This document shows, piece by piece, positions 1-6,011 of a stretch of 13,508 nucleotides of DNA. The position numbers were made by a program, and so were the translations under genes. The DNA lies in contig DAIEPN010000209.1 of assembly GCA_027348355.1 (NCBI GenBank), positions 1 through 13,508 of the forward strand, read 5' to 3'. The DNA is from Chlamydiota bacterium. GTDB lineage: Bacteria; Chlamydiota; Chlamydiia; Chlamydiales; Rhabdochlamydiaceae. The notes below the pieces were generated by a model. That model made no database searches and was not told the origin of the DNA. It worked only from the letters and a program-made list of their open reading frames with translations. Within the stretch, counting starts at the first letter, position 1, and every line of letters begins with the position of its first letter.

Positions 1-1
1 C

Positions 2-172
2 TCTGTTTTAAGCCCTAAAAAATCTTTAGCTACTTGCAAACGCGAACTTATTATTTCTATTCGTCATAATAAGGTCGATCAAGAATTATGGAATGCTTAC
101 TCAGAAGCAATTAACAACCAACTCACGATCAATTCATTCGCAAGCGAACATTCAATGCCAAACAATTCTTAA
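2..172 (+). CDS. C-terminal end of an unrecognised protein (5' end outside window)
   Basis: The frame starting at base 2 is open from the window edge to a TAA at 170-172 and gives 56 residues with ordinary bacterial composition. It begins SVLSPKKSLATCKRE and ends EHSMPNNS. It is followed directly by a strong hairpin, as expected for a real gene end. The fragment is charged and polar with no membrane segment, and the last 15 or so residues look like a disordered tail. I do not recognise the family. The SPKKSLATCKRELI stretch faintly recalls the C-terminal helices of enoyl-CoA hydratase-like (crotonase) proteins, but this is too weak to name it. The other two + frames are broken early; frame 1, for example, hits TAA at 16-18. 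Confidence 0.6.
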   Translation, partial: SVLSPKKSLATCKRELIISIRHNKVDQELWNAYSEAINNQLTINSFASEHSMPNNS

Positions 173-183
173 TTAAATAAATT

Positions 184-220
184 ATTATAAAACCGCCTAT
201 TAATTAGGTGGTTTTATAAT
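184..220 (+). terminator. Hairpin terminator after the partial gene
   Basis: Arms 184-199 and 205-220 pair over 16 bp with one G-T pair around a 5-base loop. The stem has a GC core (CCGCC / GGTGG) and A/T-rich flanks. The right arm carries TTTT followed by TATAAT, and the left flank is A/T-rich, so it could act in both directions. There is no long T tail beyond the stem. It lies 11 bases after the stop of the partial gene and well before the npt1 promoter. Confidence 0.7.
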
Positions 221-287
221 AAAAACTAAATAATTTTAATTTTACTCAATTGATTCTTCGAAACAGACTGCCAAGCTCCTTTTTATA

Positions 288-334
288 TTGATTTTAAAGC
301 CAAAATCAGTAAAATGTCTGTTGCGACTTATAAT
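288..334 (+). promoter_or_regulatory. Candidate npt1 promoter region
   Basis: TTGATT at 288-293 and TAAAAT at 310-315 are separated by 16 bases, a reasonable sigma-66/sigma-70-type pair. A perfect TATAAT lies a little downstream at 329-334, but the -35 candidate in front of it (306-311, TCAGTA) is poor. Either would start transcription some 85-100 bases before the npt1 ATG, which places both leader hairpins in the mRNA. The choice between them is inferred from sequence alone. Confidence 0.45.
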
Positions 335-339
335 TTATC

Positions 340-417
340 TCTCCTTAATAGGAGAAAAATGTCTTTTTGAAATTCGTGGAAGAAGGTCTTCCACTTAACC
401 GTTAAACTGCCCGAGGA
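340..417 (+). promoter_or_regulatory. Structured npt1 leader with a three-codon minicistron
   Basis: Four elements follow one another. (1) TCTCCT (340-345) and AGGAGA (350-355) form a perfect 6-bp hairpin with loop TTAA/TAAT-type bases 346-349; its right arm is a Shine-Dalgarno sequence. (2) That Shine-Dalgarno precedes ATG TCT TTT TGA at 359-370, a potential Met-Ser-Phe peptide. (3) GTGGAAGA (376-383) and TCTTCCAC (387-394) form a perfect 8-bp hairpin with a 3-base loop. (4) GAGGA at 413-417 lies 6 bases before the npt1 ATG at 424. The elements are seen directly. Whether they control translation is inference, and the minicistron could be fortuitous. Confidence 0.4.
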
Positions 418-423
418 TATTAC

Positions 424-2013
424 ATGTCACAAACTACAAAAGCCGACAAAGCAGAGTTTGGAAAGTGGAGGTCATTTTTTTGGCCAGTCCATAATTTTGA
501 GCTCAAAAAAATTATTCCAATGTTCCTTCTATTTTTCTTCATTAACTTTAACTACACTATCTTACGAGATACTAAAGATACGCTAGTTGTAACTGCACCA
601 GGATCTGGAGCAGAAGCGATTCCGTTCTTAAAGGTCTGGGGCGTACTTCCTTTCGCGATCTTATTTATGCTCCTCTACGCAAAATTAAGTAACATCCTAA
701 GTAAGAAAGCTCTTTTCTACGCAACACTCACTCCTTTTATTGCGTTCTTTGGTCTGTTTGCTTTTGTTCTTTATCCGGCTAGAGACGTATTACACCCAAC
801 AGTTCTTGCAGATCAACTACAAGCATTCTTACCAGCTGGTTTTAGCGGTCTCGTAGCGATTTTCAGAAATTGGACATATTCTTTATTCTACGTTATGGCC
901 GAACTTTGGGGAAGCGTGGGCATCTCTCTTCTCTTCTGGGGATTTGCTAACGAAATCACTAAAGTTTCTGAATCAAAAAGATTCTATGCCATGTTCGGTC
1001 TCGGGGCTAACCTAGCTATGCTCTTTTCAGGCCCGGCGATCGTTCTTGTATCTAAAATTCGAGACAAACTCCCGCAAGGCGTTGACGCATGGCAAATTTC
1101 TTTAAATTATCTCATGGCCATGGTTGTTGTTTCTGGCCTCGTGGTTCTCGGCATCTACTATTGGATCAATAAAAACGTTCTTACAGATCCAAGATTTTAT
1201 GATGCTTCTGAAGTCAAAGGACCAAAGAAAGCAAAACCAAGCATGTCAATGGGGGAAAGCTTCAAGTTCCTCTTAAAATCAAAATATATTCTTTGTATTG
1301 CCATCTTGGTAATTGGTTACGGAATTGCCATCAATCTTGTTGAAGTTACCTGGAAAGGTCAGCTGAAATTACAATACTCTCATCCTAACGATTACAGCGC
1401 CTTCATGGGATACTTCTCTACAATCACTGGAGCAGTAACAATCTTGATGATGCTCTTTGTAGGAGGAAACGTAATGAGAAGATTTGGTTGGGGCGTTGCT
1501 GCGCAAATCACACCTGTTGTTCTTTTGATCACAGGAGTCGGTTTCTTTTCCTTCGTTCTTTTCAAAGATTACTTAACAGGGTTCATTGCTATCCTAGGAA
1601 CAACTCCTCTAATGCTTGCAGTCGTGTTTGGAACTGCACAAAACATTATGAGTAAGTCTGCTAAGTACTCTCTCTTCGATCCGACAAAAGAGATGGCCTA
1701 CATCCCTCTTGACCAGGAATCAAAAGTAAAAGGGAAAGCTGCAATTGACGTTGTAGGAGCAAGACTTGGAAAATCAGGTGGATCTCTCATTCAACAAGGA
1801 CTCATCGTTCTTTGCGGATCAGTATCCTTGATCACTCCTTATGTTGCAGCTATCCTTTTCGTAATCATTTTCGCATGGATTTTAGCTTCTAAATCTTTAA
1901 GCAAGCAATTCACTCGCTTAACAGCAGAAAAAGAAGAGAAAGCCAAAGAAAAAGCGATCGAAGCGGTTGTTGCGAAAGCAAACCAACCTCAAGAAGCGAC
2001 AATTACAGGCTAA
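424..2013 (+). CDS. npt1: ATP/ADP translocase (NTT family, Npt1-like)
   Basis: This nucleotide transporter exchanges host ATP for bacterial ADP across the inner membrane, the basis of energy parasitism in Chlamydiae and Rickettsiales. The 529 residues match the usual length of about 500-530. A cytoplasmic N-terminus is followed by about 12 hydrophobic segments, the first around residues 30-46. Family landmarks visible are RDTKDTLVVT (48-57), AELWGS (159-164) leading into NEITKVSESKRFY (176-188), NLVEVTWKGQLK (304-315), FDPTKEMAYIPLD (418-430) and AAIDVVGARLGKSGGS (439-454). The C-terminus is a charged Lys/Glu-rich tail. The ATG has GAGGA six bases upstream. The gene is a single transcription unit, with its own promoter and a strong terminator. 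Chlamydiae often have several NTT paralogues with different substrates. ATP/ADP exchange is assigned here from resemblance to Npt1 and the adjacency to lepA, so substrate specificity remains an inference. Confidence 0.95.
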   Translation: MSQTTKADKAEFGKWRSFFWPVHNFELKKIIPMFLLFFFINFNYTILRDTKDTLVVTAPGSGAEAIPFLKVWGVLPFAILFMLLYAKLSNILSKKALFYATLTPFIAFFGLFAFVLYPARDVLHPTVLADQLQAFLPAGFSGLVAIFRNWTYSLFYVMAELWGSVGISLLFWGFANEITKVSESKRFYAMFGLGANLAMLFSGPAIVLVSKIRDKLPQGVDAWQISLNYLMAMVVVSGLVVLGIYYWINKNVLTDPRFYDASEVKGPKKAKPSMSMGESFKFLLKSKYILCIAILVIGYGIAINLVEVTWKGQLKLQYSHPNDYSAFMGYFSTITGAVTILMMLFVGGNVMRRFGWGVAAQITPVVLLITGVGFFSFVLFKDYLTGFIAILGTTPLMLAVVFGTAQNIMSKSAKYSLFDPTKEMAYIPLDQESKVKGKAAIDVVGARLGKSGGSLIQQGLIVLCGSVSLITPYVAAILFVIIFAWILASKSLSKQFTRLTAEKEEKAKEKAIEAVVAKANQPQEATITG

Positions 2014-2038
2014 GCTACATAAGCTAATCTTTGTAATT

Positions 2039-2080
2039 AAAAAGCCTTTTTCCGAGAAATCGGAAAAAGGCTTTTTTGTT
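2039..2080 (+). terminator. Strong intrinsic terminator after npt1
   Basis: Arms 2039-2055 and 2060-2076 pair perfectly over 17 bp, capped by a GAAA tetraloop (2056-2059). The downstream arm runs into TTTTTT, then GTTTTT. The stem starts 25 bases after the npt1 stop and ends just before the lepA promoter. Confidence 0.9.
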
Positions 2081-2084
2081 TTTA

Positions 2085-2113
2085 TTGAGATTATAGCAAA
2101 AATGACCTATGCT
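2085..2113 (+). promoter_or_regulatory. lepA promoter
   Basis: TTGAGA (2085-2090) and TATGCT (2108-2113) are exactly 17 bases apart, a good housekeeping-type promoter. It lies immediately after the npt1 terminator. The predicted start near 2120 gives a leader of about 30 bases. The same -35 hexamer and spacing occur in the tRNA-Arg promoter in this window. Confidence 0.65.
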
Positions 2114-2151
2114 ATTTCCAACAATATTAGACAACCACAAGTCATCTATTC

Positions 2152-3957
2152 ATGTTTACCTATCATCTCCGTTGGATCAGAAATTTCTCAATCATCGCTC
2201 ATATTGACCATGGCAAATCCACGATTGCAGACCGCCTTTTAGAACTTACCGGAACCATTGCTTCTAGAGATATGCAAGAACAAGTCCTCGATGCTATGGA
2301 CCTTGAAAGAGAGCGTGGTATTACGATTAAAGCTCACCCTGTGACGATGTATTATAACGCCGATGATGGAAATACCTACCAAATTAATTTTATTGATACA
2401 CCGGGACACGTTGATTTTTCTTATGAAGTATCAAGATCCCTATCTGCATGTGAGGGGGCCCTTCTGGTTATCGATGCTGTGCAAGGGGTTCAAGCGCAAA
2501 GCTTAGCGAACGTTCACTTAGCTTTAGAAAGAAATTTAGAAATCCTCCCCGTTATAAATAAAATTGATCTGCCAGCGGCGGATGTAGAAGGGGTAAAACA
2601 GCAGATTGAAGATGTGATTGGTCTTGACACTTCTGACGCGATCCACTGCTCTGCTAAAACAGGAATTGGAATTAAAGAAATCCTTGAACAAATTTTACAC
2701 TCTATTCCCTGTCCTAAAGATCCAGAAGATTCTATTTTACGAGCTCTAGTCTTTGATTCTCATTATGATCCTTATCGAGGTGTGCTCGTTTATGTACGTG
2801 TGATAAGCGGAGAGATCACCAAAAAGACCATGATCAAAATGATGGCAACCGACAAAACCTTTGAAGTTTTAGAAGTGGGAATTTTCTGCCCTAGTGAAAA
2901 ACCTGTAGAAGTCCTACGTCCAGGAGAAGTGGGATATATTGTTGCAAATATTAAAAGGACCTCTGATGTAAAAATCGGAGATACGATCACCTCTCTAAAA
3001 CAACCTGCGGCAGAGCCTCTGCCCGGTTTTAAGAATATTGCACCTGTAGTATACGCAGGCATCTATCCAGTAGATTCTTCCGATTTTGAAATGCTTAGAG
3101 ACGCTCTTGTAAGACTTCAACTCAACGATTCCGCTCTTCATGTAGAACAAGAAAGCAGCATGGCACTTGGATTTGGATTCCGCTGCGGTTTTTTAGGTCT
3201 CCTTCACCTAGAAATTGTTTTTGAAAGACTCCAAAGGGAGTTCAATCTCGATATTATTACTACTGCCCCGAGCGTGATCTATAAATTTACCCTGACGAAT
3301 GGAAAAGAAGTACAAATTGACAACGTAGCCCATTACCCGGATCCTGCCCAAATCGACTTTGTTGAAGAGCCTTGGGTAAAATGTCATATCATGATACCCG
3401 CCGATTTTATGGGAGCTATGATGAGCTTAGGTATGGAAAAAAGAGGATCTCTTGTAAAAACAGAGACAATGGACAGCAAAAGAGTCCTTCTTACATACCG
3501 ATTTCCTCTCAATGAAATCATCACCGATTTTAACGATAAACTAAAATCCTCTACAAAGGGGTATGGGTCATTTGATTACGAATTTGATAAGTATGAACTA
3601 GGTGACATTATCAAGCTAGAAATCAAAGTCAATGAAGAACCAGTCGACGCCTTTTCTTGCTTAGTTCACAGAAGCAAGGCCGAATCAAAAGGAAGAGCCA
3701 TCTGTGAAAAACTTCTCGAGGTCATTCCCATGCAGCAGTTCAAAGTGCCAGTCCAGGCTGCCATTGGTGGAAAAATCATCGCAAGAGAGACGATAAAAGC
3801 GATTACTAAAAACGTAACTGCAAAATGTTACGTCGGTGATATCACACGTAAACGAAAACTTTGGGAAAAGCAGAAGAAAGGAAAGAAAAAGATGAAGGAA
3901 ATTGGCAAAGTCAATATCCCTCAATCTGCTTTTATGGAAGTTTTGAAAGCCGAATAG
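2152..3957 (+). CDS. lepA: Elongation factor 4 (LepA), ribosome-associated GTPase
   Basis: LepA/EF4 is a cytosolic translational GTPase that acts on the ribosome (back-translocation or initiation/assembly roles have been proposed). The 601 residues match the family. G-domain motifs are AHIDHGKST (16-24, P-loop), RGITIK (55-60, switch I), DTPGH (82-86), NKID (136-139) and SAK (167-169). The LepA-specific C-terminus, rich in basic residues and containing [19 protein letters not shown], is present and replaces EF-G domain IV. The start at 2152 is the only upstream in-frame ATG, since a TAG lies at 2128-2130. It puts the conserved [15 protein letters not shown] at residue 9, as usual. No convincing Shine-Dalgarno precedes it. 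It has its own promoter, and I see no clear terminator after it. Intact. Confidence 0.98.
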   Translation: MFTYHLRWIRNFSIIAHIDHGKSTIADRLLELTGTIASRDMQEQVLDAMDLERERGITIKAHPVTMYYNADDGNTYQINFIDTPGHVDFSYEVSRSLSACEGALLVIDAVQGVQAQSLANVHLALERNLEILPVINKIDLPAADVEGVKQQIEDVIGLDTSDAIHCSAKTGIGIKEILEQILHSIPCPKDPEDSILRALVFDSHYDPYRGVLVYVRVISGEITKKTMIKMMATDKTFEVLEVGIFCPSEKPVEVLRPGEVGYIVANIKRTSDVKIGDTITSLKQPAAEPLPGFKNIAPVVYAGIYPVDSSDFEMLRDALVRLQLNDSALHVEQESSMALGFGFRCGFLGLLHLEIVFERLQREFNLDIITTAPSVIYKFTLTNGKEVQIDNVAHYPDPAQIDFVEEPWVKCHIMIPADFMGAMMSLGMEKRGSLVKTETMDSKRVLLTYRFPLNEIITDFNDKLKSSTKGYGSFDYEFDKYELGDIIKLEIKVNEEPVDAFSCLVHRSKAESKGRAICEKLLEVIPMQQFKVPVQAAIGGKIIARETIKAITKNVTAKCYVGDITRKRKLWEKQKKGKKKMKEIGKVNIPQSAFMEVLKAE

Positions 3958-4006
3958 TTTATCCTAACTATCTACTTATCATATAAATAGGAAAATTATT
4001 ACCCGG

Positions 4007-4046
4007 CATTTCTTTGTTTTTTCTTTTAATAAATTTATTTATTGTG
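4007..4046 (+). repeat. A/T-rich upstream element, copy 1
   Basis: This stretch aligns with 4647-4687 with one indel. The last 23 bases, TTTTAATAAATTTATTTATT plus GTG (4024-4046), match 4665-4687 at 21 of 23 positions, and the preceding T-rich part also aligns. It lies about 110 bases upstream of the ATG at 4157. Its position in front of two related genes suggests a duplicated promoter region. A shared 11-mer, TAATAAATTTA, also occurs before the third gene (5603-5613), which may be chance in such A/T-rich DNA. Confidence 0.6.
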
Positions 4047-4173
4047 TAAGTATGCGATTTAATGTTGGCCTATCACAAGTCGGATATGGTTCTACAGTTT
4101 TTCTCATAATGTACATAGAAATAAACTTAAGAAAATAAAAATACTTGGGAGTTTTTATGGTAAAGCTTAACAA

Positions 4174-4506
4174 ATGGGAAAAGCTTTTCTTTACAATCAC
4201 AATCTTATAACTTCTCTGACAAAATTTTGCGTAAACACCTTTCTCGGCGTGAAATCTATAATGAGCCAGTCGCCTCAAATACAAACTGGATTGAATAGTT
4301 TTTTAGAAAAAATTCCCATACTTGGCCTAATACCATTTGCGAAAATGGCGCAAAGCGCTTTTGCTCTTTCAAATTTTGCAATAGCTCTCAATGCGCTTAC
4401 AGCAGCTCCCGTTGCTGTAGCCATTTTTGGAGAAACCAAAAATGTGTATTCTGAATCATCTCAACTCGTAAACCCTTTTCCCACTCCTGCAAATTCTAAA
4501 GTCTAA
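4174..4506 (+). CDS. Small hydrophobic protein, degenerate paralogue of the 4745-5458 gene (probable pseudogene)
   Basis: The frame from ATG 4174 gives 110 residues of unknown function. Residues 10-75 align with 21-86 of the 237-aa neighbour; for example EKIPILGLIPFAKMA matches SKIPLLGSLPYEKIA, and SNFAIALNAL matches TNFAVALSAI. Residues 78-110 then align with its very C-terminus (AP.A.A, then YSESSQLVN against YSPSSQLVN), so about 120 central residues are missing. ATG 4174 has no good ribosome-binding site. The upstream ATG 4157 has the same GGAGTTTTTATG context as the neighbour but is in another frame and stops after 17 codons (4208-4210). The comparison suggests a small deletion just after TTTACA that broke the frame. 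A trailing hairpin lies at 4533-4571. It is either a decaying copy or a short protein begun at 4174. Confidence 0.5.
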   Translation: MGKAFLYNHNLITSLTKFCVNTFLGVKSIMSQSPQIQTGLNSFLEKIPILGLIPFAKMAQSAFALSNFAIALNALTAAPVAVAIFGETKNVYSESSQLVNPFPTPANSKV

Positions 4507-4532
4507 ATTCTTAGAATCTCATAATAATAATA

Positions 4533-4571
4533 AACACCTCGCCTCCTATTGCAAATTGGGCGCGAGGTGTT
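4533..4571 (+). terminator. Hairpin after the degenerate small gene
   Basis: AACACCTCGC (4533-4542) pairs perfectly with GCGAGGTGTT (4562-4571) over 10 bp around a 19-base loop, 26 bases after the stop at 4506. No T-tract follows on the + strand, so termination efficiency is doubtful. On the - strand the stem is also followed by A/T-rich sequence. Confidence 0.5.
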
Positions 4572-4646
4572 AGCATGTAACTGATCTAAACTTGCATAAT
4601 GAACGGTATTGCTTATCCAAACAAATCACCAAACGAAAATCTTTAC

Positions 4647-4687
4647 ATCTTCTTTATTTTTCTCTTTTAAAAAATTTATTTATTATG
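4647..4687 (+). repeat. A/T-rich upstream element, copy 2
   Basis: Second copy of the element at 4007-4046. Here TTTTAAAAAATTTATTTATT plus ATG ends 57 bases before the ATG at 4745. Similarity resumes nearer the gene: ATAAACTTA is shared between 4707-4715 and the region before 4157, and the segment GGAGTTTTTATG is identical at 4148-4159 and 4736-4747. Confidence 0.6.
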
Positions 4688-4744
4688 ACAAAATCTACCT
4701 CTAACCGAAAAAATTTATAAACTTACTAAACAAATGGAGTTTTT

Positions 4745-5458
4745 ATGTCTGGAATTGGCAAACTGCTCAACAACGCAGCAACTACGTTTACATCGGCGCA
4801 TCGCAACCTCATACTTCCAATAAGGATTGGCGCAGCTAGCATCCTTGCTGGAAAAGAAATCAACTCTTATTCACCCAGTGCAAAAAATCTTGTCCATTAT
4901 CTAAGCTTTTTCAGTAAAATTCCTCTATTAGGCTCACTTCCTTATGAAAAGATTGCTACAAATACACTTAGCTATACTAATTTTGCAGTAGCACTTAGTG
5001 CTATAATAGGATTCAAGAACAGGAAAGTCGGTATTTATCTCACGCCTGCTAGCATGACTCTTGCAGCTGCATCGAGTCTAAGCGGCATTAAAAATATCTT
5101 CGGAGAGCGCGCATTTGGGGTTTCTCTTCCTGAAGGACTCAAAGATCTGTCTACATTTGTCTGGACAGTAGGCAGCGTATTATCTTTGCGAGAGACTCAA
5201 GCTAGCATTGATAAGCTTGATAGTATGGGTGATAAGACTAAGATCGCTTACCTGAAAACAACCCAAAGAGATAGCGGTCTTTTTGCGATTGTGGGCGCCA
5301 TCTCTTTATTAGGCAGATACATTGCAGCAATTAGATCGCCTGCTGTTCAACTTGGACTTTCAGTAGCACCACCGGCTATTGCCCTTTTAAGTGCTTGGAA
5401 AGGCGCTTATTCACCTTCTTCCCAACTTGTGAACCAAGTTACGACTTCAAAAAGCTAA
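4745..5458 (+). CDS. Hydrophobic protein of unknown function, full-length member of a local three-gene family
   Basis: The 237 residues match no family I recognise. There is no cleavable signal peptide. Hydrophobic or amphipathic stretches lie near residues 22-35, 51-65, 79-90, 96-115, 136-148, 179-196 and 201-218. The last two form a closely spaced pair separated by RSPA, reminiscent of the bilobed hydrophobic hairpin of chlamydial inclusion-membrane (Inc) proteins; this is resemblance only. Residues 145-175 are polar and charged. The tail SPSSQLVNQVTTSKS is soluble. GGAG lies five bases before the ATG. The gene stands alone between the upstream A/T element and a strong terminator (5491-5527). 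Its two neighbours are an internally deleted copy (4174-4506) and an N-terminal fragment-like copy (5707-5925). A host-directed or membrane role is plausible but not shown. Confidence 0.8.
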   Translation: MSGIGKLLNNAATTFTSAHRNLILPIRIGAASILAGKEINSYSPSAKNLVHYLSFFSKIPLLGSLPYEKIATNTLSYTNFAVALSAIIGFKNRKVGIYLTPASMTLAAASSLSGIKNIFGERAFGVSLPEGLKDLSTFVWTVGSVLSLRETQASIDKLDSMGDKTKIAYLKTTQRDSGLFAIVGAISLLGRYIAAIRSPAVQLGLSVAPPAIALLSAWKGAYSPSSQLVNQVTTSKS

Positions 5459-5490
5459 AACTTGTAGTTTTTATATACTATGCAAGAGAC

Positions 5491-5527
5491 ACAATGCGCC
5501 CTACAAAAATAGGGCGCGTTGTTTTTT
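5491..5527 (+). terminator. Strong intrinsic terminator after the 237-aa gene
   Basis: Arms 5491-5503 and 5510-5522 pair over 13 bp with a single G-T pair. The core is GCGCCCTA / TAGGGCGC and the loop is 6 bases. A run of six T (5522-5527) follows. It lies 32 bases after the stop codon at 5456-5458. Confidence 0.9.
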
Positions 5528-5706
5528 CGGGCTGAAAAAAATCCATCTCTCACCCCATTATTATGATTGAACAGAAGCGCATCTCAAAAGCCATCTAACT
5601 CATAATAAATTTACAAAATCTTTACTTAATATTTTCAGAATATTTCACTTACGTCATGCTGAAATGACAAGGACCAATTTTACTAAACTCAAAAAAGGAG
5701 AATTTT

Positions 5707-5925
5707 ATGATTACTTTAAGCGGAGCTTTCCAAAATGCACTAAATAGACCTGTTGACTCTATTAGAACTACAGCAGCACTAGTTTTAGCGGGAGCTGAGA
5801 CAGCTGCTCAGTTTCCAAAAATTGAAGCTGCTGCTAGATTGACCGCCTTTTTTATGACAGCAATTGGAATCATAGTGAATAAAACAAACAAAAATATAAC
5901 TCTATTTGCTCGTAATTCTGTATAA
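5707..5925 (+). CDS. 72-aa hydrophobic protein, short paralogue of the 237-aa neighbour
   Basis: Function unknown. Residues 19-49 (IRTTAALVLAGAETAAQF, then PKIEAAARLTAFF) align without gaps with residues 26-56 of the 4745-5458 product. By hand count 11 of 31 positions are identical, including IR, AA, LAG, a shared Pro and the terminal FF. After that point the protein soon ends (FMTAIGIIVNKTNKNITLFARNSV), so it holds only the N-terminal module. It has a strong ribosome-binding site, AAAAAAGGAG, six bases before the ATG. It also has its own 250-base 5' region and a palindromic hairpin just after it. A good start context and an open frame argue that it is expressed rather than a random remnant, but so short a sequence leaves doubt. 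Confidence 0.65.
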   Translation: MITLSGAFQNALNRPVDSIRTTAALVLAGAETAAQFPKIEAAARLTAFFMTAIGIIVNKTNKNITLFARNSV

Positions 5926-5938
5926 TCCACAAAAACTA

Positions 5939-5964
5939 AAAGCCTCTCTTTTAAAAGAGTCTTT
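5939..5964. terminator. Bidirectional hairpin between the 72-aa gene and gnd
   Basis: CTCTTTTAAAAGAG (5946-5959) is a perfect 14-base palindrome. It is flanked by AAAG on the left (5939-5942) and CTTT on the right (5961-5964), which extend the stem across a small internal loop. On the - strand it is followed by CTTTTAGTTTTTG, and on the + strand by TCTTTATT. It sits between two converging genes (stops at 5925 and 6012), so it could serve both. It is weak in G+C. Confidence 0.5.
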
Positions 5965-6011
5965 ATTCATTCTGATTTCAACAAGCAACATCCTACTAAT
6001 CTAATCCAACT

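Noticed and set aside
1967..2242. 91-codon + strand frame overlapping the npt1 end and lepA start
   Set aside because: It runs through the npt1 terminator and the lepA promoter and out of frame over conserved LepA sequence; its composition is not protein-like.
4039..4284. 81-codon - strand frame upstream of and over the first small gene
   Set aside because: No ribosome-binding site or recognisable motif. It overlaps the conserved 5' region and the start of the + strand gene, which has paralogue support.
5653..5668. Small inverted repeat GTCAT...ATGAC upstream of the 72-aa gene as an operator
   Set aside because: Only 5 bp per arm; expected by chance in this A/T-rich spacer, and it has no counterpart before the two paralogues.
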